The notes: generated by a model not told the origin, from the sequence alone. Shown: positions 44,755 through 54,287, counted from the stretch's first letter. The stretch is DNA of 64,000 nucleotides from an uncultured Dorea sp. (GCA_910578495.1 CAJTRE010000007.1:1-64000), one strand, 5' to 3'. Translations and numbers: made by a program.

Positions 44755-45318
44755 ATGAAGAAAGCAACTTGGAATTTAACATTGTCAGCAATGTTTATCG
44801 CAATTGGAATGGTGCTGCCGTTTCTTACGGGACAGGTTCCGCAGATTGGAAATATGCTGCTGCCTATGCATTTGCCGGTGTTTTTATGCGGCTTAGTCTG
44901 TGGGGCGCCTTATGGGATGGTCGTTGGTTTTGTACTGCCGATTCTTCGGTCGTTTACGTTTGGAATGCCGATGATGTATCCGGCGGCGATTGCCATGGCG
45001 TTTGAACTTGCGGCGTATGGATTGATAGCGGGATATTTGTACAATCGTTCCAGATGGCAGTGTATAATCGCACTTTATCGTTCTATAATTGCAGCTATGA
45101 TTGGCGGACGGCTTGTATGGGGTGTTGCAGAGATTGTATTACTTGGTATTGGTGGAAATGGGTTCACATGGCAGATGTTTTTGTCGGGGGCGCTTTTGCA
45201 GGCAGTTCCGGGAATTATCTTACAACTGATATTTATTCCGGTGATTATGGTTTCACTTCACAAAACAGGTCTTGTGAAATTTCATAAACATGTGAAAGAA
45301 GAAGCGGCAGGTTTTTAA
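44755..45318 (+). CDS. ECF transporter S component
   Basis: A 187-residue membrane protein with about six hydrophobic segments and the S-component pattern of small residues in the first helix (LSAMFIAIGMVLP) followed by LLPMHLPVFLCGL. It would bind a micronutrient and dock to a shared energizing module encoded elsewhere. The kinase gene directly downstream hints at a nucleoside-like or vitamin-precursor substrate trapped by phosphorylation, which is inference. GGAGG lies 6 bases upstream. It is the first core-type gene after the island, 30 bases beyond the decayed nuclease gene. Confidence 0.8.
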   Translation: MKKATWNLTLSAMFIAIGMVLPFLTGQVPQIGNMLLPMHLPVFLCGLVCGAPYGMVVGFVLPILRSFTFGMPMMYPAAIAMAFELAAYGLIAGYLYNRSRWQCIIALYRSIIAAMIGGRLVWGVAEIVLLGIGGNGFTWQMFLSGALLQAVPGIILQLIFIPVIMVSLHKTGLVKFHKHVKEEAAGF

Positions 45319-45326
45319 GGAGAATG

Positions 45327-45914
45327 ATGAAGTCAGATGTTTTATCAATTATAATGAATTGTATCAAGCGAGAGACATCCGGAGAAAGAAACAGGCCGTA
45401 TGTGATTGCCATTGACGGAAGATGTGCGGCGGGGAAAACAACTCTTGGAGGAAAACTCGCAGAAAAGCTTGGATGTAGTGTGATCCATATGGATCACTTT
45501 TTTCTGCGCCCCGGACAAAGAACGAAAGAACGAATGGAAGAACCCGGTGGTAATATAGATTATGAGAGATTTCGGGAAGAAGTTTTGCTGCCGCTTAGAG
45601 AGGGCAGGAAGTTTGCTTACCGTATTTTTGACTGTCGCAAAATGGATTTTCATGGAGAGTCAGTGATAAAACGGGCGGAATTTCTGATTGTAGAGGGTGC
45701 ATATTGCTGCCGTCCGGACTTTCTTCCTTATTGGGATATGACAGTGTTTTTGGACGTGTCCAAAGAGGAACAGCTTCGCAGAATCCGAAACCGCAATGGA
45801 AAAGAGCAGTTCATTGCATTTACAGAGAGGTGGATTCCTATGGAAGAGCGTTATTTTGAGGCTTTTGGTGTGTCAGAAAAGTGCAGACTGATTCTCAAGA
45901 CACCGTCTATATAA
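45327..45914 (+). CDS. Uridine kinase-like P-loop kinase
   Basis: A 195-residue kinase of the uridine kinase/phosphoribulokinase group. The Walker A is GRCAAGKTTL (residues about 30-39), followed by IHMDHFF and VEGAYCC. Substrate may be a nucleoside or pantothenate-like molecule delivered by the S component upstream. Two adjacent ATGs (45324 and 45327) follow AAGGAG closely; I use the second. The 3' end overlaps the histidine kinase gene on the other strand by 64 bases. Confidence 0.8.
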   Translation: MKSDVLSIIMNCIKRETSGERNRPYVIAIDGRCAAGKTTLGGKLAEKLGCSVIHMDHFFLRPGQRTKERMEEPGGNIDYERFREEVLLPLREGRKFAYRIFDCRKMDFHGESVIKRAEFLIVEGAYCCRPDFLPYWDMTVFLDVSKEEQLRRIRNRNGKEQFIAFTERWIPMEERYFEAFGVSEKCRLILKTPSI

Positions 45915-46765
45915 CTTGCGTTTATTGTACCGCCCATTTGTTCCGTCAAAATTTTGGCGATGGAAAGACCAAGTCCGGTAGAGTTCTTTGCGTTTTTTAC
46001 CGTATAAAACCGATCGAAAAGCCGGGCTGTCTGTACGCTGTCCATTTCAGAGGCGTGGTTTTCAAAAGTGATTTCTCCGGTTTCACATAAAGTTATACGG
46101 AGGTCGCCGTCGCTGTATTTGATGGCGTTACTTAAAATGTTGCCAATGATTCGTGACAAAGCGCTGCTGTTTAACATACGGATAACTTTTGTTTCCGGCA
46201 TCACAACTACCGGTTGGATGTGACAGCCGGTGAGAGCCGCATAGCAGCCGGAAAGACTTTCTTCTAGCTGACGGTTTAGTACGACAGGTTCAAAGTTTGT
46301 ATCCTCCGAAGAAGATGTAATAAGAGAATAACGGAATAATTCTTCGGTAAGGGATTTGAGAGCATTTGCCCGTTCTTCAATGACCGCCAGATAGTCCTCG
46401 GTTTCCTGGGAAATGTTTTCTTTTTTTAACAATTCCAGGTAGCCGAAGATGGCAGTTAAAGGGGTGCGAAGGTCATGGGAGATATTGGTAATCGTCTCTT
46501 TGACAGCCAAATCTCCCTGTTCAAATTTGTGACGCTGGCTGCGGAGTTTCCGAAGGCTCCGGTTAATCTCGGCTGCAAGATGAGTCATATGTTTATCTTT
46601 AGAGCAAATATCCAGTAATGTGTTCGTTTCTTCCTCCAGCTTCTGAGAAAAGGCTTCTGCAATTTCATCAGCCGACTTCTGAAGCAGCCAAAGTTTGATG
46701 GATAATAAAAGGATAACCAACAGGCAGATGCCGATAATCGTCCATGTCAAAATTTCACTCCGCAT
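45851..46765 (-). CDS. Sensor histidine kinase
   Basis: A 304-residue membrane kinase with one N-terminal membrane segment (7-27) and almost no outside domain. The H box ISHDLRTPLTAI carries the phosphorylated His, followed by N box NILSNAIKYS and G box GLGLSIAKIL. Its small sensor suggests it reads the state of the adjacent ABC transporter, as in peptide-antibiotic modules. It is the last gene of the RR-ATPase-permease-HK operon. GGGAG lies 5 bases before the ATG. Confidence 0.9.
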   Translation of the reverse strand: MRSEILTWTIIGICLLVILLLSIKLWLLQKSADEIAEAFSQKLEEETNTLLDICSKDKHMTHLAAEINRSLRKLRSQRHKFEQGDLAVKETITNISHDLRTPLTAIFGYLELLKKENISQETEDYLAVIEERANALKSLTEELFRYSLITSSSEDTNFEPVVLNRQLEESLSGCYAALTGCHIQPVVVMPETKVIRMLNSSALSRIIGNILSNAIKYSDGDLRITLCETGEITFENHASEMDSVQTARLFDRFYTVKNAKNSTGLGLSIAKILTEQMGGTINASYIDGVLRISLHFSDTPKASK

Positions 46766-46779
46766 AATAACTCCCTCGT

Positions 46780-47640
46780 TTATTTGATGTTCTTTTTGTT
46801 AAATGTCAGTATTCCAATCACATTTGTTCCTATGATGATGTAGATAGAATAGAATAACATCATGGGAAGATTTGTTTCAAGGCCGCCTTGGTCTACTATT
46901 TGCATAGTCTGTCCGGTAGGTAGAAAGTCTAAAATATTCTGATAAATTTTTCGTTTTATTCCAGTGAGATAATTGGGATTTTTTACCCATTCAAATTCAA
47001 AGTCGGCATTCTCAGATGTGACGATACTCACAGTGTTATCTGGTGTTACAAGCTGCTGGATGTATTCCGGCTGGGATAGTGCTGCAAGTATTGCGAGACT
47101 TGCAAACAGTAGTCCGAAAGCGAGCAAAAGGCTGATTACGGCAGCAGTTGTTTTGCTTGAGTTTATCATCGTTATCATTGTAAAGATAGATGCATATGCC
47201 CATGTTGCGAGTAAACAAGACAGGCAGGCAAAAATCAGCGAAGCAGTTGTCATTTCAAAGTTTCCAAATAGCGGAATTCCCAGTGCAAACCCGATGAAGC
47301 AGCCGATGAGTAGAATTACCGTTCCCATAAATGTACATAAGAGACAGTTTGACAGATAAATGTTTGTTCTTGAAGCTCCGCTGATGATTTTGTTTCGGAT
47401 GGTGCCGTCGTGGTATTCTGTTCCTACGAATAAACTGGTAAGTACGGCAGTTAATATACCCATATAAATCACGAAGTTGAAAAACAGAGGATCAAGAGAG
47501 ACACTTCTGCCGTTTTTCTGTATATCTTGATACTGGAAAATATATACGAACAGGCAGTATGCCGCTGTTAATACGAGACATGTCCAAAGCACTTTATTTT
47601 TTTGTAATCGATAAAATCCTGCATGCAATAATCTACACAT
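46780..47640 (-). CDS. ABC-2 type transporter permease
   Basis: A 286-residue protein with six predicted membrane segments (for example ACLVLTAAYCLFVYIF-like start, GTVILLIGCFIGFALG, and LLLAFGLLFASLAILAAL). It pairs with the ATPase encoded just upstream, overlapping by 8 bases, to form an exporter or flippase of the BcrAB/lantibiotic-immunity type. I use the ATG at 47640, which has GGAGGT 7 bases upstream, rather than a GTG 3 codons earlier. Confidence 0.85.
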   Translation of the reverse strand: MCRLLHAGFYRLQKNKVLWTCLVLTAAYCLFVYIFQYQDIQKNGRSVSLDPLFFNFVIYMGILTAVLTSLFVGTEYHDGTIRNKIISGASRTNIYLSNCLLCTFMGTVILLIGCFIGFALGIPLFGNFEMTTASLIFACLSCLLATWAYASIFTMITMINSSKTTAAVISLLLAFGLLFASLAILAALSQPEYIQQLVTPDNTVSIVTSENADFEFEWVKNPNYLTGIKRKIYQNILDFLPTGQTMQIVDQGGLETNLPMMLFYSIYIIIGTNVIGILTFNKKNIK

Positions 47641-48550
47641 GTTTTCCACCTCCTATTAAGCTTACATAATAACTTTCCAGACTTTCATCTTTTTCCTGAA
47701 CAGAGTATATATCGCAGGAATCTTTAGCAAGTGCAAGGGTTAATTCTGTAAAGTTGATCTTTGCATAGATGTCGGCAATTTCATCAGATATGATACAGTA
47801 ATCTATACCCATCTGCTCCAGAATATGGGCGAGCGCCCGGGTATCGGACACTTCAATTCGGATACATTTTCGACATGTATGTTCTAAATCTTCTGCGCTG
47901 ATTTCTTTTAGCATTTGCCCTTTGTCGATGAAGCCGTAATGAGTGGCGAGACGGGAGAGTTCGTCTAATATATGGCTGGAAATAAGCACAGTAATCTGAC
48001 GTTCCCGATTCAGTTTTAAAATAAGTTCTCTCATTTCGATAATACCTTGTGGGTCCAGCCCGTTTGCAGGTTCGTCCAGTACGAGAAAATCAGGATCGCC
48101 TGCCAGTGCGATGGCAATTCCGAGGCGTTGGCGCATGCCAAGAGAAAAATTTTTTGCTTTTTTGTTTCCGGTGTTGGAAAGTCCGGTAAGTACAAGCAGT
48201 TCATCGATACCTTCATAAGAAGGAAGCCCTAAGATGTCAAACTGCTCTTTCAAGTTTTCTTTGGCAGTCATATTCTGATAGATAGAGGGAGTCTCCACCA
48301 CAGCTCCCATCCGCCGGCGCACTTTTGAGATGGTTTTGTCAGTATATTCTTTACCGTATAAGGTATATTCGCCGGATGTGGGCTTTTGCAGTCCGCAGAT
48401 TATGCGGATGAGAGTCGTTTTTCCGGCTCCGTTTTTTCCTACGAAACCATAGATGGCTCCTTTGGGAATGTGCATGGAAAAGTTGTCTAAAGCTTTGAAA
48501 TGTTTATACTGTTTCGTCAGTCCATTTGCTGTCAGCACATAGTTTGTCAT
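47633..48550 (-). CDS. ABC transporter ATP-binding protein (BcrA/lantibiotic-export type)
   Basis: A 305-residue ATPase with Walker A GKNGAGKTTL, signature SLGMRQRLG and Walker B FLVLDEPANGLDP. The C-terminal 90 residues are the accessory domain common in BcrA-like ATPases. With the permease it would export or expel a peptide antibiotic. AAAGGAG lies 7 bases before the ATG. It stands between the response regulator and the permease. Confidence 0.9.
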   Translation of the reverse strand: MTNYVLTANGLTKQYKHFKALDNFSMHIPKGAIYGFVGKNGAGKTTLIRIICGLQKPTSGEYTLYGKEYTDKTISKVRRRMGAVVETPSIYQNMTAKENLKEQFDILGLPSYEGIDELLVLTGLSNTGNKKAKNFSLGMRQRLGIAIALAGDPDFLVLDEPANGLDPQGIIEMRELILKLNRERQITVLISSHILDELSRLATHYGFIDKGQMLKEISAEDLEHTCRKCIRIEVSDTRALAHILEQMGIDYCIISDEIADIYAKINFTELTLALAKDSCDIYSVQEKDESLESYYVSLIGGGKHV

Positions 48551-48658
48551 GTCAGATCTCCTTTCTTGCTCCCTTATTTTCCCGGGAAATGATATGTTTC
48601 CCGGTTGGGATATTTGTATTCTAATATCGAAAGGTTAAGAAAGTGGTTAAGGAAAAAG

Positions 48659-49339
48659 TTAAGAAACAGTAAAGTTTTTCAGCTTGAATCCAATTCCCCA
48701 GACGGATTCGATATAATCTTTATCATTCACATTCCGAAGTTTTTTTCGCAAGTTGCTGATATGGACTTTCAGAGAACTTTCCATACAGTCGGGGGTATCT
48801 TCGCTAATATAATCCAGTATCAGTGATTTGGTGACTACCTGGGAAGAATTTGTCATAAGCAGCTTTAAGATGGCGTATTCGGTTCTTGTAAGATGTACCG
48901 GCGTCTGAGAGACTGTTACGGCATAGGTATCTGTATTCAGTTCTATTTCTTCAAAATGTAAGCGGGAAGTCGTTTCGTCTGCTTTTGCAGATGATTTTCG
49001 AAGCTGGACAGTGATTCTTGCCAGCAGTTCCTTTACATCAAAAGGTTTTGTCAGATAATCCGAAGCGCCGTTTAACAAAAGGTTTACTTTATCGTCTACA
49101 TTTGCCTTGGCGCTTAAAATGATTATTGGAATATTTTCGATTTTCGGCAGAATTTCCTCGCCGTTTAAACCAGGCAGCATAAGATCAAGCAAAATGAGGT
49201 CCGGCGTATCGACGTTCAGTACAAGAAGTGCCTCTGTCCCGGAATAAGCGCGGCTTATACTGTAACCTTCCTGCGTCAGAACTTCTTCCAGCATATTTCC
49301 GATACTCATATCATCATCAACAATTAGAATGTGCTTCAT
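48659..49339 (-). CDS. OmpR-family response regulator
   Basis: A 226-residue regulator with a receiver domain (DDD near the N-terminus, phospho-Asp in DLILLDLMLPG, Lys in YLTKPF) and a winged-helix DNA-binding domain (RTEYAILKLLM, then SLKVHISNLRKKL). It should be phosphorylated by the histidine kinase of the same operon and control the transporter genes. GGAG 8 bases before the ATG at 49339 supports this start. Confidence 0.92.
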   Translation of the reverse strand: MKHILIVDDDMSIGNMLEEVLTQEGYSISRAYSGTEALLVLNVDTPDLILLDLMLPGLNGEEILPKIENIPIIILSAKANVDDKVNLLLNGASDYLTKPFDVKELLARITVQLRKSSAKADETTSRLHFEEIELNTDTYAVTVSQTPVHLTRTEYAILKLLMTNSSQVVTKSLILDYISEDTPDCMESSLKVHISNLRKKLRNVNDKDYIESVWGIGFKLKNFTVS

Positions 49340-49487
49340 GGTTATTTCTCCAATCCTAATAATAGTTACAGGCAAATTATAGCGGATGAGAAGAAGTCTT
49401 TCAATTCTTATTTTGACAAATCGGCTGTATTATGCTAGATTTATTTTCAAACAGAATGGAATAAAATACCGAGGGAGAATATATATT

Positions 49488-49778
49488 GTGAAATTAATAA
49501 TGTTATATTGGATGCTTATAAATATTCTTACATTTCTTGTGTTTGGCATTGACAAATACAAAGCATGTGCAGGGAAATACCGCATTCGGGAGACTGTACT
49601 CTTTGCGCTTAGTATTGCCGGAGGGGCGGCAGGAGGCTTACTTGCCATGTATATATTCCGGCATAAGATAAGGAAAATGACATTTACAGCAGGACTTCCG
49701 CTGATTCTTGTCTTACAGCTCATTAGTTTCTATGGTTTTTCAAAGAATGTGATAAATATATTCCATACTTTCGGATAA
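49488..49778 (+). CDS. DUF1294 family small membrane protein
   Basis: A 96-residue membrane protein with three or four hydrophobic segments and the DUF1294 features NILTFLVFGIDKYKA and GAAGGLLAMYIFRHK. Function is unknown. GTG 49488 with GGGAG upstream is the best start; an ATG 4 codons later is possible. It is divergent from the response regulator. Confidence 0.75.
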   Translation: MKLIMLYWMLINILTFLVFGIDKYKACAGKYRIRETVLFALSIAGGAAGGLLAMYIFRHKIRKMTFTAGLPLILVLQLISFYGFSKNVINIFHTFG

Positions 49779-49811
49779 TTTAGCGAGAGTTTAAAAGAAA
49801 GGCAGGTACAT

Positions 49812-50600
49812 ATGAAGAAAGAAAATGTAAAGCTTATTATGAAAGTTGCGATTCCGCTTATTATTGCGCTGCTTTCATTATTTGTAATATCAAGATATGC
49901 CACATCCGCTGATTTTCACGCCAAAACGTTAGAGAGTCTGGATGAAAAAAAGACAACGGTACTGGAATTAACGGCGGCGTCTACAGCGGCGTCTGCCGCA
50001 ATTACGCTGATTCCGGGAGATGTTGGAAATCCTATTGCAGAGAAACTGATGGATTTGAGTTCGTATTTTATTATTGTACTTGCCGCGCTGTATTTGGAAA
50101 AATATTTGTTGACTATCACAGGATATTTAACTTTTGTCTGGCTTATTCCCGCAGCGTGTGTGCTGTTTGCGGCTAATGTATTCTGGAAACGGGAGATTCT
50201 GGATCGTATTGTTAAGAAACTTGTTTTGTTCGGATTGGCAATTGTTTTGGTCATTCCGTCAAGTGTTAAAGTTTCAAGTATTATAGAGGATACTTACCAG
50301 AAGTCTATCGAAAATACGCTGGAGTCCGCCAAACAGGCAACAGAAGAAATTGAGGAAAATGCAGAGGAAGAGAAGGGCATTCAAGGGTTGTTTTCCAAGA
50401 TGAAAAACGGGATGTCAAGGACTTTTGAAAAAATTGAGTCGGTGATCAATAATTATATCGAGGCTTTTGCGGTGATGTTAGTGACATCCTGTGTGATTCC
50501 GGTTCTTGTGCTTTTGTTTTTTATATGGCTGGCAAAACTATTGTTGGGAGTGAATCTTAATATACAGCCTGGTAACCCAAGAAAGCTGTTGAAAGGTTAG
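49812..50600 (+). CDS. Multi-pass membrane protein, unknown function
   Basis: A 262-residue protein with hydrophobic segments near 10-26, 82-98, 103-125, 135-152 and 225-245, and a soluble acidic coiled-coil section at about 160-205 (EEIEENAEEEKG). No known family is recognised. AAAGGCAGG precedes the ATG and the next gene follows after 30 bases, so it may be read with the NUDIX and VOC genes. Confidence 0.6.
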   Translation: MKKENVKLIMKVAIPLIIALLSLFVISRYATSADFHAKTLESLDEKKTTVLELTAASTAASAAITLIPGDVGNPIAEKLMDLSSYFIIVLAALYLEKYLLTITGYLTFVWLIPAACVLFAANVFWKREILDRIVKKLVLFGLAIVLVIPSSVKVSSIIEDTYQKSIENTLESAKQATEEIEENAEEEKGIQGLFSKMKNGMSRTFEKIESVINNYIEAFAVMLVTSCVIPVLVLLFFIWLAKLLLGVNLNIQPGNPRKLLKG

Positions 50601-50630
50601 AAGGACATTCGGGAGAGCAGGGGGCAGGTT

Positions 50631-51254
50631 ATGCGAAGAATTGAAACAATTAGACAATTAACGGAAAATAGATTTCTGAATATGTATGAGCTGGATATGA
50701 AGAGTGACACAGGAAAGAAAAGTTCGTATTTTGTGGCATCCAGAGCAAAACAGACAGAGGAACTAAAAATTCGGACGAGAAAGAATACGGCAGATGGTGT
50801 TATCATCTACAGTTTGTATAAAGATGAAGAGAACGGACAGGAGAAACTGGTTTTAATCCGGCAGTACAGATGTCCTGTGGATACTTATGTCTACGAATTC
50901 CCGGCAGGGCTTGTGGACGAGGGGGAAGACTTTAAAACGGCAGGAGTACGAGAGCTAAAAGAAGAGACAGGACTTGACTTTTCCCCTGTTCCTGCGAAGG
51001 ATATGTTTACAAAACCGTATTTTACAACCATTGGTATGACCGATGAATCCTGCGGCACAGTGTATGGATATGCTTCGGGAACGCCGTCTAAGGACAGGCA
51101 GGAGGAAACAGAGGAGATCGAGATTGTTCTTGCTGACAGAAAAGAAGCGAAACGGATTTTAGAGGAAGAAAATGTCGCAATTATGTGTGCTTATATGTTG
51201 ATGCATTTTCTAAACACGCCAGAGGGGCATGTGTTTGATTTTTTGAAGAGATAA
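50631..51254 (+). CDS. NUDIX hydrolase (ADP-ribose pyrophosphatase-like)
   Basis: A 207-residue hydrolase with a perfect Nudix box: G(x5)E at GLVDEGE and RELKEETG, residues about 98-120, giving the metal site. The strand before it (YVYEFPAG) is typical of ADP-ribose or nucleotide-sugar pyrophosphatases. It would remove free ADP-ribose or similar compounds in the cytosol. Confidence 0.85.
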   Translation: MRRIETIRQLTENRFLNMYELDMKSDTGKKSSYFVASRAKQTEELKIRTRKNTADGVIIYSLYKDEENGQEKLVLIRQYRCPVDTYVYEFPAGLVDEGEDFKTAGVRELKEETGLDFSPVPAKDMFTKPYFTTIGMTDESCGTVYGYASGTPSKDRQEETEEIEIVLADRKEAKRILEEENVAIMCAYMLMHFLNTPEGHVFDFLKR

Positions 51255-51285
51255 AGAATAGATGTTTCCGGGAGGATTTATAAGA

Positions 51286-51648
51286 ATGAAATTAAAAAAT
51301 ATTTTGATCGTTGTCAAAGATATCGAAAAATCCAAGCAGTTTTACCATGACTTGTTTGGTCTTGATGTAGTTTTGGATAATGACGGTAATGTGATTTTAA
51401 CAGAAGGTCTTGTACTGCAGGATGAAAGAATCTGGAGACAATTTTTGAAGAAGGATATTATCCCCCAAAGTAATGCTTGTGAGTTGTATTTTGAAGAGCA
51501 GGATATAGAAGCATTTGCCGATAAGCTGGAAAGACTATATCCTTCAATCCAGTATGTAAACAGGTTTATGACGCATAGCTGGGGGCAAAAAGTTATCCGG
51601 TTCTATGATTTGGACGGAAATCTGATTGAAGTGGGGACACCTATGTAG
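51286..51648 (+). CDS. VOC (glyoxalase/dioxygenase-fold) protein
   Basis: A 120-residue single-domain vicinal-oxygen-chelate protein (KNILIVVKDIEKSKQFYHDLFGL at the start in part; FYDLDGNLIEVG at the end with the metal-ligand Glu). Substrate unknown; relatives include glyoxalases and antibiotic-binding proteins. GGGAGG 10 bases before the ATG at 51286 sets the start. Confidence 0.82.
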   Translation: MKLKNILIVVKDIEKSKQFYHDLFGLDVVLDNDGNVILTEGLVLQDERIWRQFLKKDIIPQSNACELYFEEQDIEAFADKLERLYPSIQYVNRFMTHSWGQKVIRFYDLDGNLIEVGTPM

Positions 51649-51691
51649 GGAAGGAGCCTTTGAACTGATTATATTTAGAAAGAATGATAGT

Positions 51692-51725
51692 ATTTGAGTC
51701 GTAAGGAATTCCTTACGACTCAAAT
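51692..51725. terminator. Loopless perfect palindrome between convergent genes
   Basis: A 34-base perfect palindrome (17 plus 17, arm ATTTGAGTCGTAAGGAA). It overlaps the asparaginase stop codon and lies 43 bases after the VOC gene. It probably stops transcription from both sides. Confidence 0.65.
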
Positions 51726-52714
51726 AATCTGTCATGATTAATAGTTTTATAGAATAATTTTCTGATTTCGTTCTGTTCGTTTGTCTGTCCAAGAATCCAC
51801 ATCATTTTAGCGACAATCGCTTCTGTCGTCATATCTGCAGCCTGCAGGATACCCGGGTGTTCGCTATATTTTTTTCCCACTTTATAAACTTCAAGATCAC
51901 AGCCTTCTTCTGGAACCTGTGTTGTTACTGCCAATGATTTTCCAGAATTTACCCAACTGAAAATTGCCTTTTCAAAAGAGTCGTCATATTCCGGTATTCC
52001 TCCAATACCAAACGTTTCCAGAATGATAACGTCATAATGATTTTCAAGCAGAGAAAAAATATCTGCCTTTACTTCTGGAGTCAGTTTCAGTACGAATACA
52101 CGATCATTCAGATTCGTGTATGTTTTTAAGGATTCTGGAGCAGGGGATGACGCCGCATAGTAACGCAAAATTCTGTCATCGTGAATGATGGCAAGGTATG
52201 GGAAGTTCATACTTTCAAATGCATCAAAACTTCTGGTTCGCTGTTTTCTTGCTCTTGTGCCTGCGATGGCTTTGCCGTTAAATACAATCGAAACATCATG
52301 AGAATTGCCGTCCAGCGCATACAGGATACTTTGATAAATATTGATTTTTGCATCTGTATATGGATTGCCCATTGGTTTCTGAGAACCGGTAAGTACAATC
52401 GGTTTTGGAGAATCCTGAATTAAGTAAGACAGGGCTGCTGCTGTGTATGCCATAGTGTCTGTACCATGCAGGATTACGAAACCGTCGTAATTATCATAGT
52501 GTTCAATGATGGTGTCGCGCATCATCATCCATAATCTCGGACGCATATTTGTACTGTCGATGTTCATTAACTGCAGAACTGTAAGGCAGCATTTATCTTT
52601 GATCCCTGGAACACTTTCCGCCAGTTCTTCGCCAGTCATGGCAGGAGCTAGTCCTTCCTCAGTCTCTTTGGATGCAATTGTGCCTCCGGTCGCTATCATT
52701 AGTATTTTTTTCAT
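51713..52714 (-). CDS. ansA: L-asparaginase (type I)
   Basis: A 333-residue enzyme that hydrolyses asparagine to aspartate and ammonia in the cytosol. The two catalytic Thr sites are in TGGTIAS (residues about 9-15) and HGTDTMAYTA. No signal peptide is present, favouring the type I form. GAGAGGT about 8 bases before the ATG at 52714 sets the start. Confidence 0.9.
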   Translation of the reverse strand: MKKILMIATGGTIASKETEEGLAPAMTGEELAESVPGIKDKCCLTVLQLMNIDSTNMRPRLWMMMRDTIIEHYDNYDGFVILHGTDTMAYTAAALSYLIQDSPKPIVLTGSQKPMGNPYTDAKINIYQSILYALDGNSHDVSIVFNGKAIAGTRARKQRTRSFDAFESMNFPYLAIIHDDRILRYYAASSPAPESLKTYTNLNDRVFVLKLTPEVKADIFSLLENHYDVIILETFGIGGIPEYDDSFEKAIFSWVNSGKSLAVTTQVPEEGCDLEVYKVGKKYSEHPGILQAADMTTEAIVAKMMWILGQTNEQNEIRKLFYKTINHDRLFES

Positions 52715-52784
52715 GGTATTTACCTCTCGTGTAATAATATTCCCAATAAATAAGATAGCGGTGAATGAGAAAGATGTCAAGTGT

Positions 52785-52973
52785 TTAATTGCTGTGCGGC
52801 GGCAGAAAATGATACAGTTCTTCGTATGATTCCAGTTCTTCTTTAGAGACCGGCGCTGATGGGATCAATCCGGTGCAGTCTTGTGCGGATGCTGCATTGG
52901 AGAGATAGTCATAAGAATCAATAATTTCCTGGTTGCTTTTGTCTTTTTTACTTTTCTTTTTTTCTGTACTCAT
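52785..52973 (-). CDS. Small Lys/Ser-rich protein, unknown function
   Basis: A 62-residue soluble protein: a basic N-terminus (KKKSKKDK) and an acidic C-terminal half. GAGGT 7 bases before the ATG supports translation. It lies upstream of ansA on the same strand. Resembles small conserved Lachnospiraceae proteins of unknown role. Confidence 0.55.
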   Translation of the reverse strand: MSTEKKKSKKDKSNQEIIDSYDYLSNAASAQDCTGLIPSAPVSKEELESYEELYHFLPPHSN

Positions 52974-53108
52974 AATAGATACCTCATGTTCAAATAATTA
53001 TAATGTTTGTATTTAGAATCGGTAGAAAAAGAGGAATGTATACTGTATAATATTTCCATACGGAAAATGAAAAATAAAAAAAAGTAGAAGGAAGGATTGT
53101 TGTTTGCT

Positions 53109-53828
53109 ATGAAGATTGAGGTAGATACACACGCACATACACTTGTCAGCGGACATGCCTATAATACAATGCGTGAGATGATGAAAATGGCGGCGGAAAA
53201 AGGGTTAAAAGGATTAGCGCTGACAGAACATGCGCCAAAGATGCCGGGGAGCACGAATCTATATTATTTCCAGAATCATAAGGTTATCCCAAGGGAAATG
53301 TATGGTATAAGGCTGTTGTTTGGTGTAGAATTGAATATTTTAAATGGAGAAGGAGAGGTGGATCTTCCTGATAAGACAATTGCAGAACTAGATCTTGCGA
53401 TTGCCAGTATGCATACGCTCTGCTTTCAGGAAGACAGAAGCTGTGAGGCGGTAATGAAAGCATATAAAAATGTGATGAGTCGGCGGGATATTGACATTAT
53501 CGGACATCCGGATGACGGAAGATTTCCGGTAGATTATGAGGAGCTTGTAAAAGAAGCAAAACGCACAGGTACTTTGCTGGAGATAAATAATTCTTCTTTG
53601 AAGCCGGGTGGTTTTCGGCAGAACTCCATGGAAAATACAAAAGAAATGCTGAAGCTTTGCAAGAAGCATGAGACGATGGTAGTTCTGGGGACAGATTCTC
53701 ATGTGGATGAAGCAATTGCAGATTATAGTTATGTGATGGGACTTTTACAGGAAACAGACTTTCCGCAGGAGTTAATTGCCAATACTTCTTATGAAAAATT
53801 GCTGTCTGTATTGAAACACCGTTCATAA
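53109..53828 (+). CDS. PHP-domain phosphatase (YcdX/histidinol-phosphatase-like)
   Basis: A 239-residue metal-dependent phosphoesterase. Metal ligands are seen in DTHAHT, LTEHA, GVELNI, SMHT, GHPDDG and GTDSH, the complete PHP trinuclear site. Length and motifs fit the YcdX family. Substrate unknown. The ATG at 53109 follows GAAGGA by about 12 bases; TTG codons just upstream are weaker options. Confidence 0.82.
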   Translation: MKIEVDTHAHTLVSGHAYNTMREMMKMAAEKGLKGLALTEHAPKMPGSTNLYYFQNHKVIPREMYGIRLLFGVELNILNGEGEVDLPDKTIAELDLAIASMHTLCFQEDRSCEAVMKAYKNVMSRRDIDIIGHPDDGRFPVDYEELVKEAKRTGTLLEINNSSLKPGGFRQNSMENTKEMLKLCKKHETMVVLGTDSHVDEAIADYSYVMGLLQETDFPQELIANTSYEKLLSVLKHRS

Positions 53829-53940
53829 ATAAGCATGTTTTTGAACATACAGGGAAAAGACAAGAAAATCTATGGACTTTAAAAATTTAATGTGTTAAAA
53901 TGTAACAGTAATGAATTCGGTTACAAAGGAGATATTGGAC

Positions 53941-54228
53941 ATGAGTAAGAAAATAAGAACAGAGGCGGTCGACTATCTTTTTGAGGCTATTTTGAGCTTA
54001 AAAGATAAGGAAGAATGCTACACTTTTTTTGAAGACATCTGTACAATTAATGAATTACTCTCTTTATCGCAGAGATTCGAAGTGGCGAAGATGTTGAGAG
54101 AACAGAGAACTTATTTGGAAATTGCGGAAAAGACAGGAGCTTCTACAGCAACCATAAGCAGGGTGAACCGTTCTTTGAATTATGGAAATGACGGGTATGA
54201 TATGGTATTTGAAAGAATCAGTAAATAG
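53941..54228 (+). CDS. YerC/YecD family TrpR-related regulator
   Basis: A 95-residue DNA-binding protein of the Trp-repressor superfamily. The HTH lies at about 50-85 (SQRFEVAKML, YLEIAEKTGAS, TATISRVNRSL). Members have no known tryptophan binding; role is unclear. AAAGGAG 9 bases before ATG 53941 fixes the start. Confidence 0.85.
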   Translation: MSKKIRTEAVDYLFEAILSLKDKEECYTFFEDICTINELLSLSQRFEVAKMLREQRTYLEIAEKTGASTATISRVNRSLNYGNDGYDMVFERISK

Positions 54229-54247
54229 AAGAGCAGCAGGATGAATA

Positions 54248-54278
54248 AAATCCCAGGTCGTGTGTGCCTGGGATTTTT
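54248..54278. terminator. Terminator between yerC-like and DUF1846 genes
   Basis: AAATCCCAGG (54248-54257) pairs with CCTGGGATTT (54267-54276), followed by more Ts; As at the other side allow use in both directions. Confidence 0.85.
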
Positions 54279-54287
54279 ATAGTTGTT

